Below, piece after piece: positions 21,878 through 32,484 of a stretch of 64,000 nt of DNA; the stretch's first letter is position 1, and the number at the start of each line of letters is the position of its first letter. Location: positions 124,001 through 188,000 of the forward strand of contig NZ_JAALCJ010000003.1 of assembly GCF_011078175.1 (NCBI RefSeq), given 5' to 3'. The notes beneath the pieces were generated by a model. It worked only from the letters and a program-made list of their open reading frames with translations. It did no database searches and was not told the DNA's origin. The stretch is from Enterobacter cloacae (GTDB lineage Bacteria > Pseudomonadota > Gammaproteobacteria > Enterobacterales > Enterobacteriaceae). Made by a program: the position numbers and the translations under genes.

Positions 21878-23533
21878 ATGCCATCCGGTCGACTGCAACA
21901 ACAATTCATCCGCCTGTGGCAGTGCTGCGAGGGTCAATCGCAGGAGACCACGCTGAACGAGTTGGCTGAGCTCCTCAACTGCTCCCGGCGTCATATGCGT
22001 ACCCTCCTTAACACCATGCAGCAGCAGGGCTGGCTAAACTGGGAGGCCGAGGCCGGACGCGGCAAGCGCTCGCGACTAACGTTCCTTTATACAGGCCTGG
22101 CGTTGCAGCAACAGCGGGCGGAGGATCTGCTGGAGCAGGACCGCATCGACCAACTGGTACAGCTGGTGGGCGACAAGGCCGCCGTACGCCAGATGCTGGT
22201 CTCGCATCTGGGACGCAGCTTTCGTCAGGGACGCCACATTCTGCGGGTGCTGTACTACCGCCCAATGAAAAATCTGTTGCCCGGTACGGCGTTACGTCGC
22301 TCTGAAACCCACATGGCCCGACAGATTTTCAGCGGTCTGACGCGGATAAATGAGGAAAATGGGGAACTGGAAGCGGATATTGCCCATCACTGGCAGCAGG
22401 TGTCCCCGCTTCACTGGCGCTTCTTCCTACGCCCCGGCATTCATTTCCACCATGGACGCGAGCTGGAGATGCGCGATGTTATCGATTCCTTAGAGCGCGC
22501 CCGCACGCTGCCGCTCTATTCACATATCGCGCGGCTCCACTCCCCGACGGCCTGGACGCTGGATATTGAGCTATCGCAGCCGGACAAATGGCTTCCGTGG
22601 CTTCTGGGCTATGTGCCCTCAATGATCCTGCCTGCCGAGTGGCGATCCCTGAACAATTTTTCCAGCCAGCCGATTGGTACGGGCCCCTACTCCGTTTCGC
22701 GGAACACCAGTAATCAGCTGAAGATCCGCGCCTTTGATGATTACTTTGGCTACAGGGCGCTGATCGACGAAGTGAACGTCTGGGTGTTACCGGACCTCAA
22801 CGAAGAACTGAGCGCAGGCCTCACCCTGGAAGGGCCAACAGCCGGTGAAAAGGCGTTCGAAAGCCGGCTGGAGGAGGGCTGCTACTACCTGCTCTTTGAT
22901 AGCCGCAGCCATCGCGGGGCAAACCACGACGTCCGCAGGTGGATAAGCCATATTTTGGCACCCGCTAACCTGATTTATCACGCAGAGGAGCAATACCAGA
23001 CCTGGTGGTTCCCGGCCTATGGCCTGCTTCCACGCTGGCACCATGCGCAGCCCGTCCGCAGCGAAAAGCCTGCCGGACTGGAGACCATCACCCTCAGCTA
23101 CTATCGCGATCACATTGAGCATCGTTTTCTGGCGAGGATCATGAGCAAGTTACTGGCAGCCGAAGGCGTGACGCTGGCGATACAGGAAGTCGATTATGAT
23201 GAATGGCATCGCGGAGATGTCATCAGTGATATCTGGCTCAACAGCGCAAACTTTACGCTGCCGCTTGATTTCTCGCTCTTCTCTCACCTGTATGAAGTGC
23301 CCCTGATTCAGCACTGTATCAACCGGGGCTGGCAGCAGGACGCCGCGCGGTGGCGGGCGGGAGAAATGGATCTGGCCGCCTGGTGTCAGGAATTACTGGC
23401 TGGGCAGACGATCGTACCGTTGATTCACCACTGGCTGCTGATCCAGGGGCAGCGCAGCATGCGCGGCCTGCGGATGAACACCCTCGGCTGGTTTGATTTT
23501 AAATCCGCCTGGTTTGCGCCGCCGGAGCCATAA
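21878..23533 (+). CDS. sgrR: Transcriptional activator of sgrS, SgrR
   Basis: SgrR senses sugar-phosphate stress and activates the divergent sgrS gene. The 551-residue product equals E. coli in length. The N-terminal winged helix-turn-helix lies at about 5-60 ([20 protein letters not shown]), followed by a long domain of the periplasmic solute-binding family 5 fold (about 160-540). It is unusual among regulators because the sensor looks like an extracellular binding protein. The start ATG is 67 bp from the sgrS 5' end. Confidence 0.97.
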   Translation: MPSGRLQQQFIRLWQCCEGQSQETTLNELAELLNCSRRHMRTLLNTMQQQGWLNWEAEAGRGKRSRLTFLYTGLALQQQRAEDLLEQDRIDQLVQLVGDKAAVRQMLVSHLGRSFRQGRHILRVLYYRPMKNLLPGTALRRSETHMARQIFSGLTRINEENGELEADIAHHWQQVSPLHWRFFLRPGIHFHHGRELEMRDVIDSLERARTLPLYSHIARLHSPTAWTLDIELSQPDKWLPWLLGYVPSMILPAEWRSLNNFSSQPIGTGPYSVSRNTSNQLKIRAFDDYFGYRALIDEVNVWVLPDLNEELSAGLTLEGPTAGEKAFESRLEEGCYYLLFDSRSHRGANHDVRRWISHILAPANLIYHAEEQYQTWWFPAYGLLPRWHHAQPVRSEKPAGLETITLSYYRDHIEHRFLARIMSKLLAAEGVTLAIQEVDYDEWHRGDVISDIWLNSANFTLPLDFSLFSHLYEVPLIQHCINRGWQQDAARWRAGEMDLAAWCQELLAGQTIVPLIHHWLLIQGQRSMRGLRMNTLGWFDFKSAWFAPPEP

Positions 23534-23574
23534 CGCTTTCGTAATATTCAGCAAATCATTACAATAGCGCCGTT

Positions 23575-23658
23575 CTCAACGGGGTGCTGCATCACTGATG
23601 TGCGCTGAGATAATACCCGTCGAACCTGATCCGGATAACGCCGGCGAAGGGATTTGAG
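23575..23658 (+). promoter_or_regulatory. TPP riboswitch (thi box) upstream of thiBPQ
   Basis: The conserved thi-box core GCTGAGATAATACCC (23604-23618) and CGAACCTGATCCGGATAA are intact, together with the flanking ACGGGGTGC and GCGAAGGGATTTGAG. The closing stem P1 is CTCAA (23576-23580) with TTGAG (23654-23658). Further on, CTCAAAATC (23666-23674) can pair with GATTTGAG (23651-23658), which would break P1. The thiB ribosome site TGAGG (23691-23695) can pair with CTCA at 23683-23686. TPP binding should therefore lower translation of thiB. Confidence 0.96.
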
Positions 23659-23701
23659 GCTGTCTCTCAAAATCCTTTGCCACTCAACCCTGAGGTGCAA
23701 A

Positions 23702-24685
23702 GTGTTAAAAAACGTTCTTCCTCTGCTGGCGCTGTTTGCGCTGCCTGTTTTTGCTAAGCCTGTTCTGACGGTCTACACCTACGACTCCTTCTCCGCCGAC
23801 TGGGGCCCCGGTCCGGTGGTAAAAAAAGCCTTTGAAGCGGACTGCAACTGCGAGCTGAAATTCGTGGCGCTGGAAGATGGCGTCTCGCTGCTCAACCGTC
23901 TGCGCATGGAAGGCAAAAAGAGCAAAGCCGACGTGGTGCTCGGGCTGGATAACAACCTGCTGGAAGCCGCCACCCAAACCAGACTGTTCGCCAAAAGCGG
24001 CGTGGCGGCAGATGCCGTTAACGTGCCGGGCGGCAGGAAAAACGACACCTTCGTTCCCTTTGATTACGGCTACTTTGCGTTTGTCTATGATAAAAACAGG
24101 TTGAAGAATCCGCCCAAAAGCCTGAAAGAGCTGGTCGAAAGTGACCAGAAATGGCGCGTGATTTACGAAGATCCGCGCACCAGCACGCCGGGGCTGGGGC
24201 TGCTGCTGTGGATGCAGAAAGTTTACGGGGATAAAGCGCCGGAAGCATGGCAGAAGCTGGCCGCGAAAACCGTTACCGTCACCAAAGGCTGGAGCGAAGC
24301 CTACGGCCTGTTCCTGAAAGGCGAAGGCGACCTGGTGCTGAGCTACACTACCTCTCCGGCCTACCACATTATCGCCGAGAAGAAGGATAACTACGCCGCC
24401 GCGAACTTTTCTGAAGGACATTATTTGCAGGTGGAAGTGGCTGCCCGTACTGCCGCGAGCAAACAGCCGGAGCTTGCTGAAAAATTCCTGAAATTTATGG
24501 TTTCACCGGCATTCCAGAATGCCATTCCGACAGGCAACTGGATGTACCCGGTCACTGACGTTGCGCTGCCGGCAGGTTTTGAGCAGCTAAACAAGCCGCA
24601 AACCTCACTGGAATTTACGCCGCAGCAGGTTGCCGCCCAGCGGGCCGCATGGATAAGTGAATGGCAACGCGCCGTCAGCCGTTGA
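23702..24685 (+). CDS. thiB: Thiamine-binding periplasmic protein
   Basis: ThiB (TbpA) captures thiamine and its phosphates in the periplasm and delivers them to ThiPQ. I start it at GTG 23702, six bases after GAGG; this gives 327 residues, as in E. coli. The signal peptide is about 18 residues (LPLLALFALPVFA, then KPVLTVYTYDS). The rest is a family 1 solute-binding fold. An earlier frame opening at 23654 lies inside the riboswitch. The 3' end overlaps thiP by 25 bp. Confidence 0.96.
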   Translation: MLKNVLPLLALFALPVFAKPVLTVYTYDSFSADWGPGPVVKKAFEADCNCELKFVALEDGVSLLNRLRMEGKKSKADVVLGLDNNLLEAATQTRLFAKSGVAADAVNVPGGRKNDTFVPFDYGYFAFVYDKNRLKNPPKSLKELVESDQKWRVIYEDPRTSTPGLGLLLWMQKVYGDKAPEAWQKLAAKTVTVTKGWSEAYGLFLKGEGDLVLSYTTSPAYHIIAEKKDNYAAANFSEGHYLQVEVAARTAASKQPELAEKFLKFMVSPAFQNAIPTGNWMYPVTDVALPAGFEQLNKPQTSLEFTPQQVAAQRAAWISEWQRAVSR

Positions 24686-26271
24686 TCCCCGGCTGGTTAA
24701 TTCCCGGGCTGCTCGCCGCCATACTGATGGTGGTCGTCAGCCTGGGCGCATTCCTTGCGCTGTGGTTTAACGCGCCCGAGAGCGATCTGCTCGCCCTCTG
24801 GCACGACGGCTATCTCTGGCACGTGATCCGTTTCTCCTTCTGGCAGGCATTTCTCTCCGCGCTGCTGTCGACGATCCCGGCCATTTTCCTCGCGCGCGCC
24901 CTCTATCGCAGACGTTTCCCCGGCAGGCTTGCCCTGCTGCGGCTGTGCGCGATGACGCTGATCCTGCCCGTGCTGGTGGCGGTGTTCGGCATTCTGAGCG
25001 TATACGGTCGGCAGGGCTGGCTGGCATCCCTCTTCAGCCTGCTTGGTCTGGAATGGACCTTCTCCCCATATGGCCTGAAAGGCATTCTGCTGGCGCATAT
25101 TTTTTTCAATATGCCGATGGCGACGCGCCTCTTTTTACAGGCGCTGGAAAACATTCCCGGTGAGCAGCGTCAGATTGCCGCCCAGCTTGGCATGCGCGGC
25201 TGGCCGTTCTTCCGCTTTGTCGAATGGCCATGGCTGCGACGCCAGATCGCCCCGGTTGCCGCGCTGATTTTTATGCTCTGCTTCGCCAGCTTCGCGACCG
25301 TGCTTTCTCTCGGCGGCGGGCCGCAGGCCACCACCATTGAGCTGGCGATCTATCAGGCCTTAAGTTATGACTACGATCCGGGGCGCGCCGCGCTGCTGGC
25401 GATCGTCCAGATGGTCTGCTGTCTGGCTCTGGTGTTACTCAGCCAGCGGCTAAGTAAAGCGGTTCCCACAGGCAGCAACAACTTGACGGGCTGGCGCGAT
25501 CCGCAGGACAGCCTGCACAGCCGCGTCGCGGATTTTATGCTGATCGCGCTGGCGCTCCTGCTTCTGCTGCCCCCGCTGCTGGCCGTTATGGCTGACGGCC
25601 TGAATCGCAATGTGTTGGCGGTACTGCAACAGCCTGTCCTGTGGCAGGCGACGTGGACCTCATTGCGCATCGCGCTGGCAGCCGGGCTACTGTGCGTGAT
25701 CCTGACCATGATGCTGCTCTGGAGCAGCCGCGAGCTGTACGCGCGTCATGCCCGTAAAGCCGGACACGCGCTGGAGCTGACGGGTATGCTGATTCTGGCG
25801 ATGCCGGGCATTGTGCTGGCGACCGGATTCTTTTTACTGTTCAACAGCACCATCGGCCTGCCGGAAAGCGCCGACGGCATCGTCATTTTTACCAACGCAC
25901 TGATGGCCATCCCTTACGCGCTCAAGGTGCTGGAAAACCCGATGCGCGACGTCAATAGCCGCTACAGCTTGCTGTGTCAGTCGCTGGGCATGCAGGGCTG
26001 GCAGCGTCTGAAAGTGGTCGAATTGCGCGCGCTAAAACGTCCGCTGGCCCAGGCGCTGGCGTTTGCCTGCGTGCTGTCGATTGGCGATTTTGGCGTTGTG
26101 GCCCTCTTCGGCAACGAGGATTTCCGCACGCTGCCGTTCTGGCTTTATCAGCAAATTGGCTCCTATCGTAGCCAGGACGGCGCCGTCACGGCGCTGCTCC
26201 TTTTGCTGCTGTGCTTTGCCTTATTTACCGTTATCGAAAAACTTCCGGGGCGTGATGTTAAAACTGACTGA
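24661..26271 (+). CDS. thiP: Thiamine ABC transporter permease
   Basis: ThiP forms the membrane channel of the thiamine importer. The 536-residue product is a fused permease with two homologous halves and about 12 membrane segments. Each half has an ATPase-coupling EAA-type loop (near [20 protein letters not shown] and near [11 protein letters not shown]). The start overlaps thiB and the stop overlaps thiQ, so the three genes are coupled under the TPP riboswitch. Confidence 0.97.
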   Translation: MATRRQPLIPGWLIPGLLAAILMVVVSLGAFLALWFNAPESDLLALWHDGYLWHVIRFSFWQAFLSALLSTIPAIFLARALYRRRFPGRLALLRLCAMTLILPVLVAVFGILSVYGRQGWLASLFSLLGLEWTFSPYGLKGILLAHIFFNMPMATRLFLQALENIPGEQRQIAAQLGMRGWPFFRFVEWPWLRRQIAPVAALIFMLCFASFATVLSLGGGPQATTIELAIYQALSYDYDPGRAALLAIVQMVCCLALVLLSQRLSKAVPTGSNNLTGWRDPQDSLHSRVADFMLIALALLLLLPPLLAVMADGLNRNVLAVLQQPVLWQATWTSLRIALAAGLLCVILTMMLLWSSRELYARHARKAGHALELTGMLILAMPGIVLATGFFLLFNSTIGLPESADGIVIFTNALMAIPYALKVLENPMRDVNSRYSLLCQSLGMQGWQRLKVVELRALKRPLAQALAFACVLSIGDFGVVALFGNEDFRTLPFWLYQQIGSYRSQDGAVTALLLLLLCFALFTVIEKLPGRDVKTD

Positions 26272-26956
26272 TGTAACCTGGCTTTATGAGCACCTGCCAA
26301 TGCGTTTTACCCTCTCCGTTCGTCAGGGAGAGCGAATCGCAGTGCTTGGCCCCAGCGGGGCCGGAAAAAGTACCCTGCTCAATTTGATTGCCGGTTTTTT
26401 GCAGCCTGCCAGTGGGTCGATCGTCATTGATAATGGCGAATATACCTACGCTCCGCCGGCTAAGCGCCCCGTCTCGATGCTGTTCCAGGAAAACAATCTG
26501 TTCAATCATCTTACGGTGTGGCAGAACATTGCGCTGGGTATGGATCCGGGGTTAAAGCTCAGTGCTGCGCAGCGTCAGACGCTGGAGGCGATCGCCGAAC
26601 AAATGGGCCTGGCCGCGTTTATCAACAGACTACCGGGTGAGCTTTCCGGCGGCCAGCGCCAGCGCGTGGCGCTGGCACGCTGTCTGGTGCGCAAGCAGCC
26701 GCTGCTGCTGCTCGACGAACCCTTTTCGGCGCTCGACCCGGCCCTGCGTCAGGAGATGCTCTCGCTGGTTATGGAGGTTTGCGAGCGCGAACAACTGACG
26801 ATGCTGATGGTTTCGCATAGCATCGAAGATGCCGCACGCATCGCGCCGCGATCGGTGGTGATCGCGGAGGGACGTATTCTGTGGGATGGTGAAACTGAAG
26901 AACTTATGAGTGGTAAGGCGGGGGCGTCTTCACTGTTGGGTATTCGTAAGGTCTGA
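26255..26956 (+). CDS. thiQ: Thiamine ABC transporter ATPase
   Basis: ThiQ is the ATPase that powers thiamine import. The 233-residue product has Walker [10 protein letters not shown] (32-40), the ABC signature LSGGQRQR (near 130), Walker B LLLLDEP and the switch histidine (MVSH). The ATG at 26255 lies 17 bp inside thiP. The last codons of thiQ and its stop fall within the first unit of a 92-bp tandem repeat, so the C-terminus (RKV) differs from E. coli (ITG). Confidence 0.97.
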   Translation: MLKLTDVTWLYEHLPMRFTLSVRQGERIAVLGPSGAGKSTLLNLIAGFLQPASGSIVIDNGEYTYAPPAKRPVSMLFQENNLFNHLTVWQNIALGMDPGLKLSAAQRQTLEAIAEQMGLAAFINRLPGELSGGQRQRVALARCLVRKQPLLLLDEPFSALDPALRQEMLSLVMEVCEREQLTMLMVSHSIEDAARIAPRSVVIAEGRILWDGETEELMSGKAGASSLLGIRKV

Positions 26957-27004
26957 TGCCCTCACCCTGGCCCTCTCCCACAGGGAGAGGGGACAGACAT
27001 CAAG

Positions 27005-27029
27005 AACGGCATCCCGTTGCCGTTTTTCT
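27005..27029 (+). terminator. thiBPQ terminator, first unit
   Basis: AACGGCA (27005-27011) pairs with TGCCGTT (27018-27024), followed by a short T run. It lies about 50 bp after thiQ, in the right place to end the thi transcript. Confidence 0.75.
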
Positions 27030-27094
27030 TCTGCCTTGTGCGGTCTGATGCCCTCACCCTGACCCTCTCCCACAGGGAGAGGGGACAAACATCA

Positions 27095-27118
27095 AAAACG
27101 GCAACCCGTTGCCGTTTT
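27095..27118. terminator. Second, symmetrical terminator in the tandem repeat
   Basis: AAAACGGCAA (27095-27104) pairs perfectly with TTGCCGTTTT (27109-27118) around CCCG. Because both flanks are A or T rich it could end transcripts from thiQ and from the convergent yabI. Confidence 0.7.
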
Positions 27119-27183
27119 GCTTCTAATTTGTGCGGTCTGATGCCCTCACCCTGGCCCTCTCCCACAGGGAGAGGGAAAACACC

Positions 27184-27951
27184 TTAACGGCTCACCACCT
27201 TCAACAGGATCTCACCGTACACCGGCATCAGCGGGTGACGGATCAGCGCTACCAGCGCGACCACCGCCACGCCGAGCGTAAGTGGGGCCAGCCAGAGCAG
27301 GCGCGTGCGCGGGAGATAGCGCGTCAGACGATCAACACTGGCTTTCGCGCTGCGCCACAGGCGCCAGCAGAGCCAGACCGCAAGCCACAGCAGCACCGCT
27401 GTGCCCAGCAGCAGCCATTTAAACTCACCGCTTTGCATACCGTCAGGAATATCAATGGCCGCGCCCGCCAGAATCCCCGGCAGGAAGTAAAACGGCGGCC
27501 AGAAGACGCAGCCGATGATGTTCGGCACCACGAATTTCGCGACGGGCAGATCCAGCATCCCGGCAACCATTGGCACCAGCGGACGCGTTGGGCCAACGAA
27601 GCGCCCCACGAGGATAGTGAACATGCTGTGCTGGTGCAGCGCATGCTCGGTTTTATCCAGCAGCGCTTTGTTCTTTTTCATAAACGACCAGCGATGCAGC
27701 GGTTTTTTAAAGCGCCAGCCCAGCCAGAAGGAGATCCAGTCCCCCAGCAAACAGCCGATAATACCGGCCATCCACGCCTGCCAGAAATTGACTTCGCCGC
27801 TGCCGATAAGCGCTCCAAGCCCCGCCATCATCACGGTGCCGGGCAGGATCAGCCCGACCAGCGCCAGCGACTCCAGAAACGCCACCAGCGCCACGGCGAT
27901 GAGCGAATACATAACGGACTGGGTAATAAAATGTTCCAGCAATGCCTGCAT
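27184..27951 (-). CDS. yabI: DedA-family inner membrane protein YabI
   Basis: YabI belongs to the DedA/SNARE-associated family of membrane proteins, proposed to act as lipid flippases or in membrane homeostasis; its substrate is not settled. The 255-residue product has about five membrane segments and the family signature around FVGPTRPLVPMVAGMLDL (near 120) preceded by GDWISFWLGWRF. It is convergent with thiQ and lies upstream of araC on the same strand. Confidence 0.95.
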   Translation of the reverse strand: MQALLEHFITQSVMYSLIAVALVAFLESLALVGLILPGTVMMAGLGALIGSGEVNFWQAWMAGIIGCLLGDWISFWLGWRFKKPLHRWSFMKKNKALLDKTEHALHQHSMFTILVGRFVGPTRPLVPMVAGMLDLPVAKFVVPNIIGCVFWPPFYFLPGILAGAAIDIPDGMQSGEFKWLLLGTAVLLWLAVWLCWRLWRSAKASVDRLTRYLPRTRLLWLAPLTLGVAVVALVALIRHPLMPVYGEILLKVVSR

Positions 27952-28069
27952 AACTATTCCGGTCAGAAAACGAATCAGCGATTCTGCTTAGCGCCCTGCA
28001 CCGCGTCAAGGCATCAATTGTCTGAATAGTTTACAGGATGCGCCTGAAGTTCACCTGAATGTTTACCTA

Positions 28070-28915
28070 TTATTCACATCCCGCACGGAATTCGCTCGGG
28101 CTGGCCCCGGTGCACTTCTTAAACACGCGAGAGAAATAGAGCTGATCTTCAAAGCCCACGTTACGTCCGACGGTGGCGATAGGCATTCGCGTGGTGCTCA
28201 GCAGCAGCTTTGCCTGGCTGATACGCTGATCCTCACGCCAGCTGAGCACGCTCACTCCAAGCTGCTGGCGGAACAGATGAGAGAGCCGTGACGGCGACAG
28301 GCACACATGCTGGGCGACGCTGGCAATATCAAACTGGCTGTCGGCAAGGTGGTCGCTGATGTACTGGCAGGCGTCGCGGACGCGGTTGTCCAGCGGCGGA
28401 TTAAGCGACTCGTTGATGGCTTCCATGCGGCGCAGCAGCACCTGTTCAAGCAGGTTGATGGCCAGCAGTTCGGCGTAGCGCCCGCCCGCCTGCCCTGCCT
28501 CAATAATCTGTGCGAACAGCTCACGGAACTGTGCCAGATGCGCCTCATCCGGGCGATAAAAACCGGTATGGGCGAAAATGGCCGGCCACGAGAGCCACTC
28601 CTGCCAGTAGGCGCGCGGACGGAAATAGACCCACTGGTGATACCACTCTTTGGCATCCGGGTGGCGCCCGTAGTGGTGTATCTCCCCCGGAGGGAACAGC
28701 AGCATATCGCCAGGGCGGCAGATAAAGTGTTGATCACCGTTTTTGATCACCCCTTCTCCGCGGACGGTCAGGTTCAATATATACCCTTTCATTCCGAGCG
28801 GTCGATCGACGTAAAAATCGAGATATCCCTCGGCCTCAATTGGCGTCAGCCCCGCCACCAGATGGGCGTTAAATGAGTAGCCCGGCAGTAAGGGATCGTT
28901 TTGCGGTTCGGCCAT
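28070..28915 (-). CDS. araC: Arabinose operon regulator AraC
   Basis: AraC represses araBAD by DNA looping without L-arabinose and activates it with the sugar. From the ATG at 28915 ([16 protein letters not shown]) the product is 281 residues. It has the N-terminal arm, a cupin dimerisation domain (about 20-165) and a C-terminal AraC-type domain with two helix-turn-helix motifs (about 180-281). It ends at EFRAGCE, 11 residues short of E. coli AraC, the length I recall for Salmonella. An upstream open frame of 57 codons covers the ara control region and is not coding. It is divergent from araBAD. Confidence 0.97.
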   Translation of the reverse strand: MAEPQNDPLLPGYSFNAHLVAGLTPIEAEGYLDFYVDRPLGMKGYILNLTVRGEGVIKNGDQHFICRPGDMLLFPPGEIHHYGRHPDAKEWYHQWVYFRPRAYWQEWLSWPAIFAHTGFYRPDEAHLAQFRELFAQIIEAGQAGGRYAELLAINLLEQVLLRRMEAINESLNPPLDNRVRDACQYISDHLADSQFDIASVAQHVCLSPSRLSHLFRQQLGVSVLSWREDQRISQAKLLLSTTRMPIATVGRNVGFEDQLYFSRVFKKCTGASPSEFRAGCE

Positions 28916-28943
28916 AGATTCAGTTCTCCCAAGGGTCCTGAAG

Positions 28944-28963
28944 GAAACCAATTGTCCATATCG
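28944..28963. promoter_or_regulatory. araO2 operator
   Basis: GAAACCAATTGTCCATAT is identical to the E. coli araO2 region used for the long repression loop. It lies in the araC leader, about 210 bp from araI1. Confidence 0.8.
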
Positions 28964-29080
28964 ATAAAAGCAGTATAAAAATGGCCCGCGAAAAGATCCA
29001 AAAAGCATCACGCCTCTTTTACGTCCGCCATGTTTCAGCCTTTCCCCCTGATTTCTCCGCCAGTACGGGCAGATAAGCAG

Positions 29081-29120
29081 TAACAAAAGTGTCTATAAGT
29101 ACGGCAGAAATGTCCACATT
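29081..29120. promoter_or_regulatory. araO1 operator
   Basis: The stretch AACAAAAGTGTCTATAA followed by GGCAGAAATGTCCACATT closely follows the E. coli araO1 sequence, the site by which AraC controls its own promoter. Confidence 0.75.
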
Positions 29121-29125
29121 GAATA

Positions 29126-29141
29126 TTTGCACGGCGTCACA
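29126..29141. promoter_or_regulatory. CRP site in the ara control region
   Basis: TTTGC-ACGGCG-TCACA (on the minus strand TGTGA-N6-GCAAA) is identical to the E. coli CRP site between araO1 and araI1. It should give cAMP-CRP activation of araBAD and araC. Confidence 0.85.
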
Positions 29142-29154
29142 CTTTCCGTTGCTA

Positions 29155-29192
29155 CAGCAATTTAGTCCATAAGATTAGCGGATCCTGCCTGA
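29155..29192 (+). promoter_or_regulatory. araI1 and araI2 half-sites
   Basis: Two direct half-sites: 29155-29171 (CAGCAATTTAGTCCATA) and 29176-29192 (TAGCGGATCCTGCCTGA), 21 bp apart as in E. coli. araI2 reaches into the araB -35 element, which is how AraC contacts RNA polymerase. Confidence 0.88.
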
Positions 29193-29218
29193 CGATTTTT
29201 ATCCTCAGTCTCTAATGT
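29189..29218 (+). promoter_or_regulatory. araBAD promoter
   Basis: -35 CTGACG (29189-29194), 18-bp spacer, -10 TAATGT (29213-29218). This has the same spacing as E. coli pBAD (CTGACG and TACTGT). It is weak without AraC. Confidence 0.85.
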
Positions 29219-29252
29219 TCTTCCATACCTGTTTTTTGGATGGAGCAACACC

Positions 29253-30962
29253 ATGGCAATTGCAATTGGCCTTGATTTTGGCAGCGACTCAGTTCGTGCG
29301 CTGGCAGTGGACTGTACGACGGGCCTGGAAATAGCAACCAGCGTTGAGTGGTACCCGCGCTGGCAAGAGGGGCGCTACTGCGATGCGCCGAACAACCAGT
29401 TCCGCCACCACCCGCGTGATTACATTGAATCAATGGAAGCGGCGATCAAAACCGTGCTGGCGGAGCTGACGGACGCTCAGCGGGCCGAGGTGGTAGGGAT
29501 TGGCGTCGACAGCACTGGCTCAACGCCTGCCCCTGTCGATGCCGAAGGCCGCGTACTGGCGCTGCGCCCGGAGTTTGCCGACAACCCGAACGCCATGTTT
29601 GTGCTGTGGAAAGACCATACCGCCGTGGAAGAGGCGGAAGCCATCACCCGCTTATGCCATCAGCCGGGTAAAACTGATTATTCCCGCTACATCGGTGGGA
29701 TTTACTCCAGCGAGTGGTTCTGGGCCAAGATCCTGCACGTTACCCGCGCGGACGCGTCGGTCGCACAGGCGGCGGCGTCATGGATTGAGCTCTGCGACTG
29801 GGTTCCCGCCCTGCTCTCCGGCACCACCCGCCCGCAGGATATTCGCCGGGGCCGTTGCAGCGCCGGGCATAAATCGCTGTGGCATGAAAGCTGGGGCGGT
29901 CTGCCTCCGGCAGCGTTCTTCGACGATCTCGACCCAATCATCAACAAAAACCTGACATACCCGCTGTTTACCGACACCTTCACTGCCGAGATTCCGGTCG
30001 GCACGCTCTGTGAAGAGTGGGCGACGCGTCTCGGCCTGCCGCAAAACGTGACCATTTCCGGCGGCGCGTTCGACTGTCATATGGGTGCCGTGGGCGCAGG
30101 TGCGCAGCCCAACACGCTGGTGAAAGTTATCGGCACCTCCACCTGTGACATTCTGACGGCGGATAAAGCCAGCGTCGGCGACCGCGCGGTGAAAGGCATC
30201 TGCGGTCAGGTTGACGGCAGCGTGGTACCCGATTTTATCGGCCTTGAGGCGGGTCAGTCCGCCTTCGGCGATATCTACGCCTGGTTTGGTCGCGTGCTCG
30301 GCTGGCCGCTGGATCAGCTGGCTACCGCGCATCCTGAACTAAAAACGCAGATTTCCGCAAGCAAAAAACAGCTCCTGCCGCAGCTTACAGAAGCCTGGGC
30401 AAAAAATCCGTCTCTCGACCACCTGCCGGTGGTGCTGGACTGGTTCAACGGCCGTCGTACGCCGTTTGCCAACCAGCGTCTGAAAGGGGTGATTACCGAT
30501 CTCAACCTGGCGACCGACGCACCCGCGCTGTTTGGCGGCCTGATCGCCGCCACCGCGTTCGGCGCCCGCGCCATTATGGAGTGCTTCATCGACCAGGGCA
30601 TTGACGTGAACAACGTGATGGCGCTGGGCGGCATCGCCCGTAAAAACCCGGTGATTATGCAGGCCTGCTGCGACGTGCTGAACCGGCCGCTGCAAATAGT
30701 GGCCTCCGATCAGTGCTGTGCGCTGGGTGCCGCGATTTTCGCTGCCGTGGCCGCAGGCGTCCATGCGGATATCCCGACCGCGCAACAGCATATGGCGAGC
30801 GCCGTCGAAAATACGCTCCAGCCACAGACTCAGCAGGCACAACGCTTTGAACAGCTTTATCAGCGCTACCAGCAATGGGCAAAAAGCGCCGAACTTCACT
30901 ATCTCCCTGTCGCCGCCCCGGCCAAAAGCACCGCGGACACTACGGCAACCCTGACACATTAA
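29253..30962 (+). CDS. araB: L-ribulokinase
   Basis: AraB phosphorylates L-ribulose to L-ribulose 5-phosphate with ATP. The 569-residue product is an FGGY-family kinase: the N-terminal domain begins [19 protein letters not shown] (phosphate loop) and the C-terminal domain has the nucleotide-binding [12 protein letters not shown] near 460. E. coli AraB has 566 residues; the C-terminal tail differs. The ATG follows GGATGGAGCAACACC. It is the first gene of araBAD, with araA 10 bp downstream. Confidence 0.98.
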   Translation: MAIAIGLDFGSDSVRALAVDCTTGLEIATSVEWYPRWQEGRYCDAPNNQFRHHPRDYIESMEAAIKTVLAELTDAQRAEVVGIGVDSTGSTPAPVDAEGRVLALRPEFADNPNAMFVLWKDHTAVEEAEAITRLCHQPGKTDYSRYIGGIYSSEWFWAKILHVTRADASVAQAAASWIELCDWVPALLSGTTRPQDIRRGRCSAGHKSLWHESWGGLPPAAFFDDLDPIINKNLTYPLFTDTFTAEIPVGTLCEEWATRLGLPQNVTISGGAFDCHMGAVGAGAQPNTLVKVIGTSTCDILTADKASVGDRAVKGICGQVDGSVVPDFIGLEAGQSAFGDIYAWFGRVLGWPLDQLATAHPELKTQISASKKQLLPQLTEAWAKNPSLDHLPVVLDWFNGRRTPFANQRLKGVITDLNLATDAPALFGGLIAATAFGARAIMECFIDQGIDVNNVMALGGIARKNPVIMQACCDVLNRPLQIVASDQCCALGAAIFAAVAAGVHADIPTAQQHMASAVENTLQPQTQQAQRFEQLYQRYQQWAKSAELHYLPVAAPAKSTADTTATLTH

Positions 30963-30972
30963 GGACACGATA

Positions 30973-32475
30973 ATGACCATTTTTACTAATTATGAAGTGT
31001 GGTTTGTGATTGGCAGCCAACATTTGTACGGACCGGAAGCGTTGCAGCAGGTGACAAAACACGCGGAACACGTTGTGAATGCGCTGAACGCTGAAGCTAA
31101 ACTGCCGTGCAAACTGGTGCTGAAGCCGCTGGGAACCACCCCGGACGAAATTACCAACATCTGCCGTGATGCCAATTACGACGACAAATGCGCCGGCCTG
31201 GTGGTGTGGTTGCACACTTTCTCACCGGCCAAAATGTGGATCAACGGCCTGGCTATCCTCAACAAACCGCTGCTGCAATTCCACACGCAGTTCAACGCCT
31301 CCCTGCCGTGGGACAGCATCGACATGGACTTTATGAACCTGAACCAGACCGCGCACGGCGGCCGTGAGTTCGGCTTCATCGGCGCGCGCATGCGTCAACA
31401 GCATGCCGTGGTGACCGGCCACTGGCAGGACGGCAAGGCACAACAGCGCATTGGCTCCTGGATGCGTCAGGCGGTCTCTAAGCAGGATACCCGTCACCTG
31501 AAAGTGGTGCGTTTCGGTGACAATATGCGCGAAGTGGCGGTCACCGATGGCGATAAAGTCGCGGCGCAAATCAAGTTCGGCTTCTCCGTCAATACCTGGG
31601 CGGTGGGCGATCTGGTACAGGTGGTGAATGAAATCAGCGATGGCGACGTGAACGCGCTGGTGGATGAGTATGAGAGCAGCTACCGCCTGACGCCTGCGGC
31701 GCAGGTCAACGGCGACAAGCGTCAGAACGTGCTGGATGCCGCACGTATTGAGCTGGGCATGAAACGTTTTCTTGAACAGGGCGGTTTCCATGCCTTCACC
31801 ACCACCTTTGAAGACCTCCACGGCCTGAAACAGCTTCCGGGACTGGCGGTACAACGTCTGATGCAGCAGGGCTACGGCTTTGCGGGCGAAGGCGACTGGA
31901 AAACTGCCGCTCTGCTTCGCATCATGAAGGTGATGTCGACCGGTCTACAGGGCGGCACCTCTTTTATGGAGGACTACACCTACCACTTCGAGAACGGCAA
32001 CGATCTGGTGCTCGGCTCGCACATGCTGGAAGTATGTCCATCCATCGCAGTTGAAGAGAAACCTATCCTGGACGTGCAGTACCTCGGTATTGGCGGCAAA
32101 GCGGATCCGGCCCGTCTGATCTTCAACACCCGTACCGGCCCGGCCATCAACGCCAGCCTGATCGACCTCGGCGATCGTTTCCGCCTGCTGGTGAACTGCG
32201 TCGATGCGGTTGAAACCCCGCATTCTCTGCCGAAGCTGCCGGTCGCCAACGCTTTGTGGAAAGCGCAGCCTGACCTGCCAACCGCGTCGGAAGCCTGGAT
32301 CCTGGCCGGCGGCGCGCACCACACGGTGTTCAGCCACGCGCTTGACCTGAACGACATGCGTCAGTTCGCCGAGCTGCACGACATCGAACTGACCGTGATT
32401 GATAACGACACCCGTCTGCCAGCCTTTAAAGACGCGCTGCGCTGGAACGAAGTCTATTACGGTTCGAAACGCTAA
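30973..32475 (+). CDS. araA: L-arabinose isomerase
   Basis: AraA converts L-arabinose to L-ribulose in the cytoplasm, using a divalent metal. The 500-residue product equals E. coli in length. The active-site glutamates and histidines lie in stretches such as [10 protein letters not shown] (around 333) and [10 protein letters not shown] (around 349). Substrate-contact regions such as [11 protein letters not shown] near 80 are present. A strong hairpin separates it from araD, which may set the ratio of the two enzymes. Confidence 0.98.
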   Translation: MTIFTNYEVWFVIGSQHLYGPEALQQVTKHAEHVVNALNAEAKLPCKLVLKPLGTTPDEITNICRDANYDDKCAGLVVWLHTFSPAKMWINGLAILNKPLLQFHTQFNASLPWDSIDMDFMNLNQTAHGGREFGFIGARMRQQHAVVTGHWQDGKAQQRIGSWMRQAVSKQDTRHLKVVRFGDNMREVAVTDGDKVAAQIKFGFSVNTWAVGDLVQVVNEISDGDVNALVDEYESSYRLTPAAQVNGDKRQNVLDAARIELGMKRFLEQGGFHAFTTTFEDLHGLKQLPGLAVQRLMQQGYGFAGEGDWKTAALLRIMKVMSTGLQGGTSFMEDYTYHFENGNDLVLGSHMLEVCPSIAVEEKPILDVQYLGIGGKADPARLIFNTRTGPAINASLIDLGDRFRLLVNCVDAVETPHSLPKLPVANALWKAQPDLPTASEAWILAGGAHHTVFSHALDLNDMRQFAELHDIELTVIDNDTRLPAFKDALRWNEVYYGSKR

Positions 32476-32484
32476 GTACGGAAC

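Larger units (their letters stand above)
26950..27178. repeat. 92-bp tandem repeat, about 2.5 copies, between thiQ and yabI
   Basis: Units begin at 26950, 27042 and 27134 with GGTCTGATGCCCTCACCCTG; the spacing is exactly 92 bp twice. Each unit has the hairpin CCCTCTCCC-ACA-GGGAGAGGG. The first two also carry AACGGCA...TTGCCGTT followed by a T run. The first unit supplies the thiQ stop codon. The GC-rich palindromes resemble the intergenic palindromic elements common in Enterobacter and Klebsiella. Confidence 0.92.

Noticed and set aside
27130-28029. Long plus-strand frame opposite yabI
   Set aside because: Shadow of yabI; its start lies in the tandem repeat.
28916-29086. 57-residue N-terminal extension of AraC
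   Set aside because: It would be encoded by araO2 and leader DNA and has no similarity to AraC; the ATG at 28915 gives the family N-terminus.
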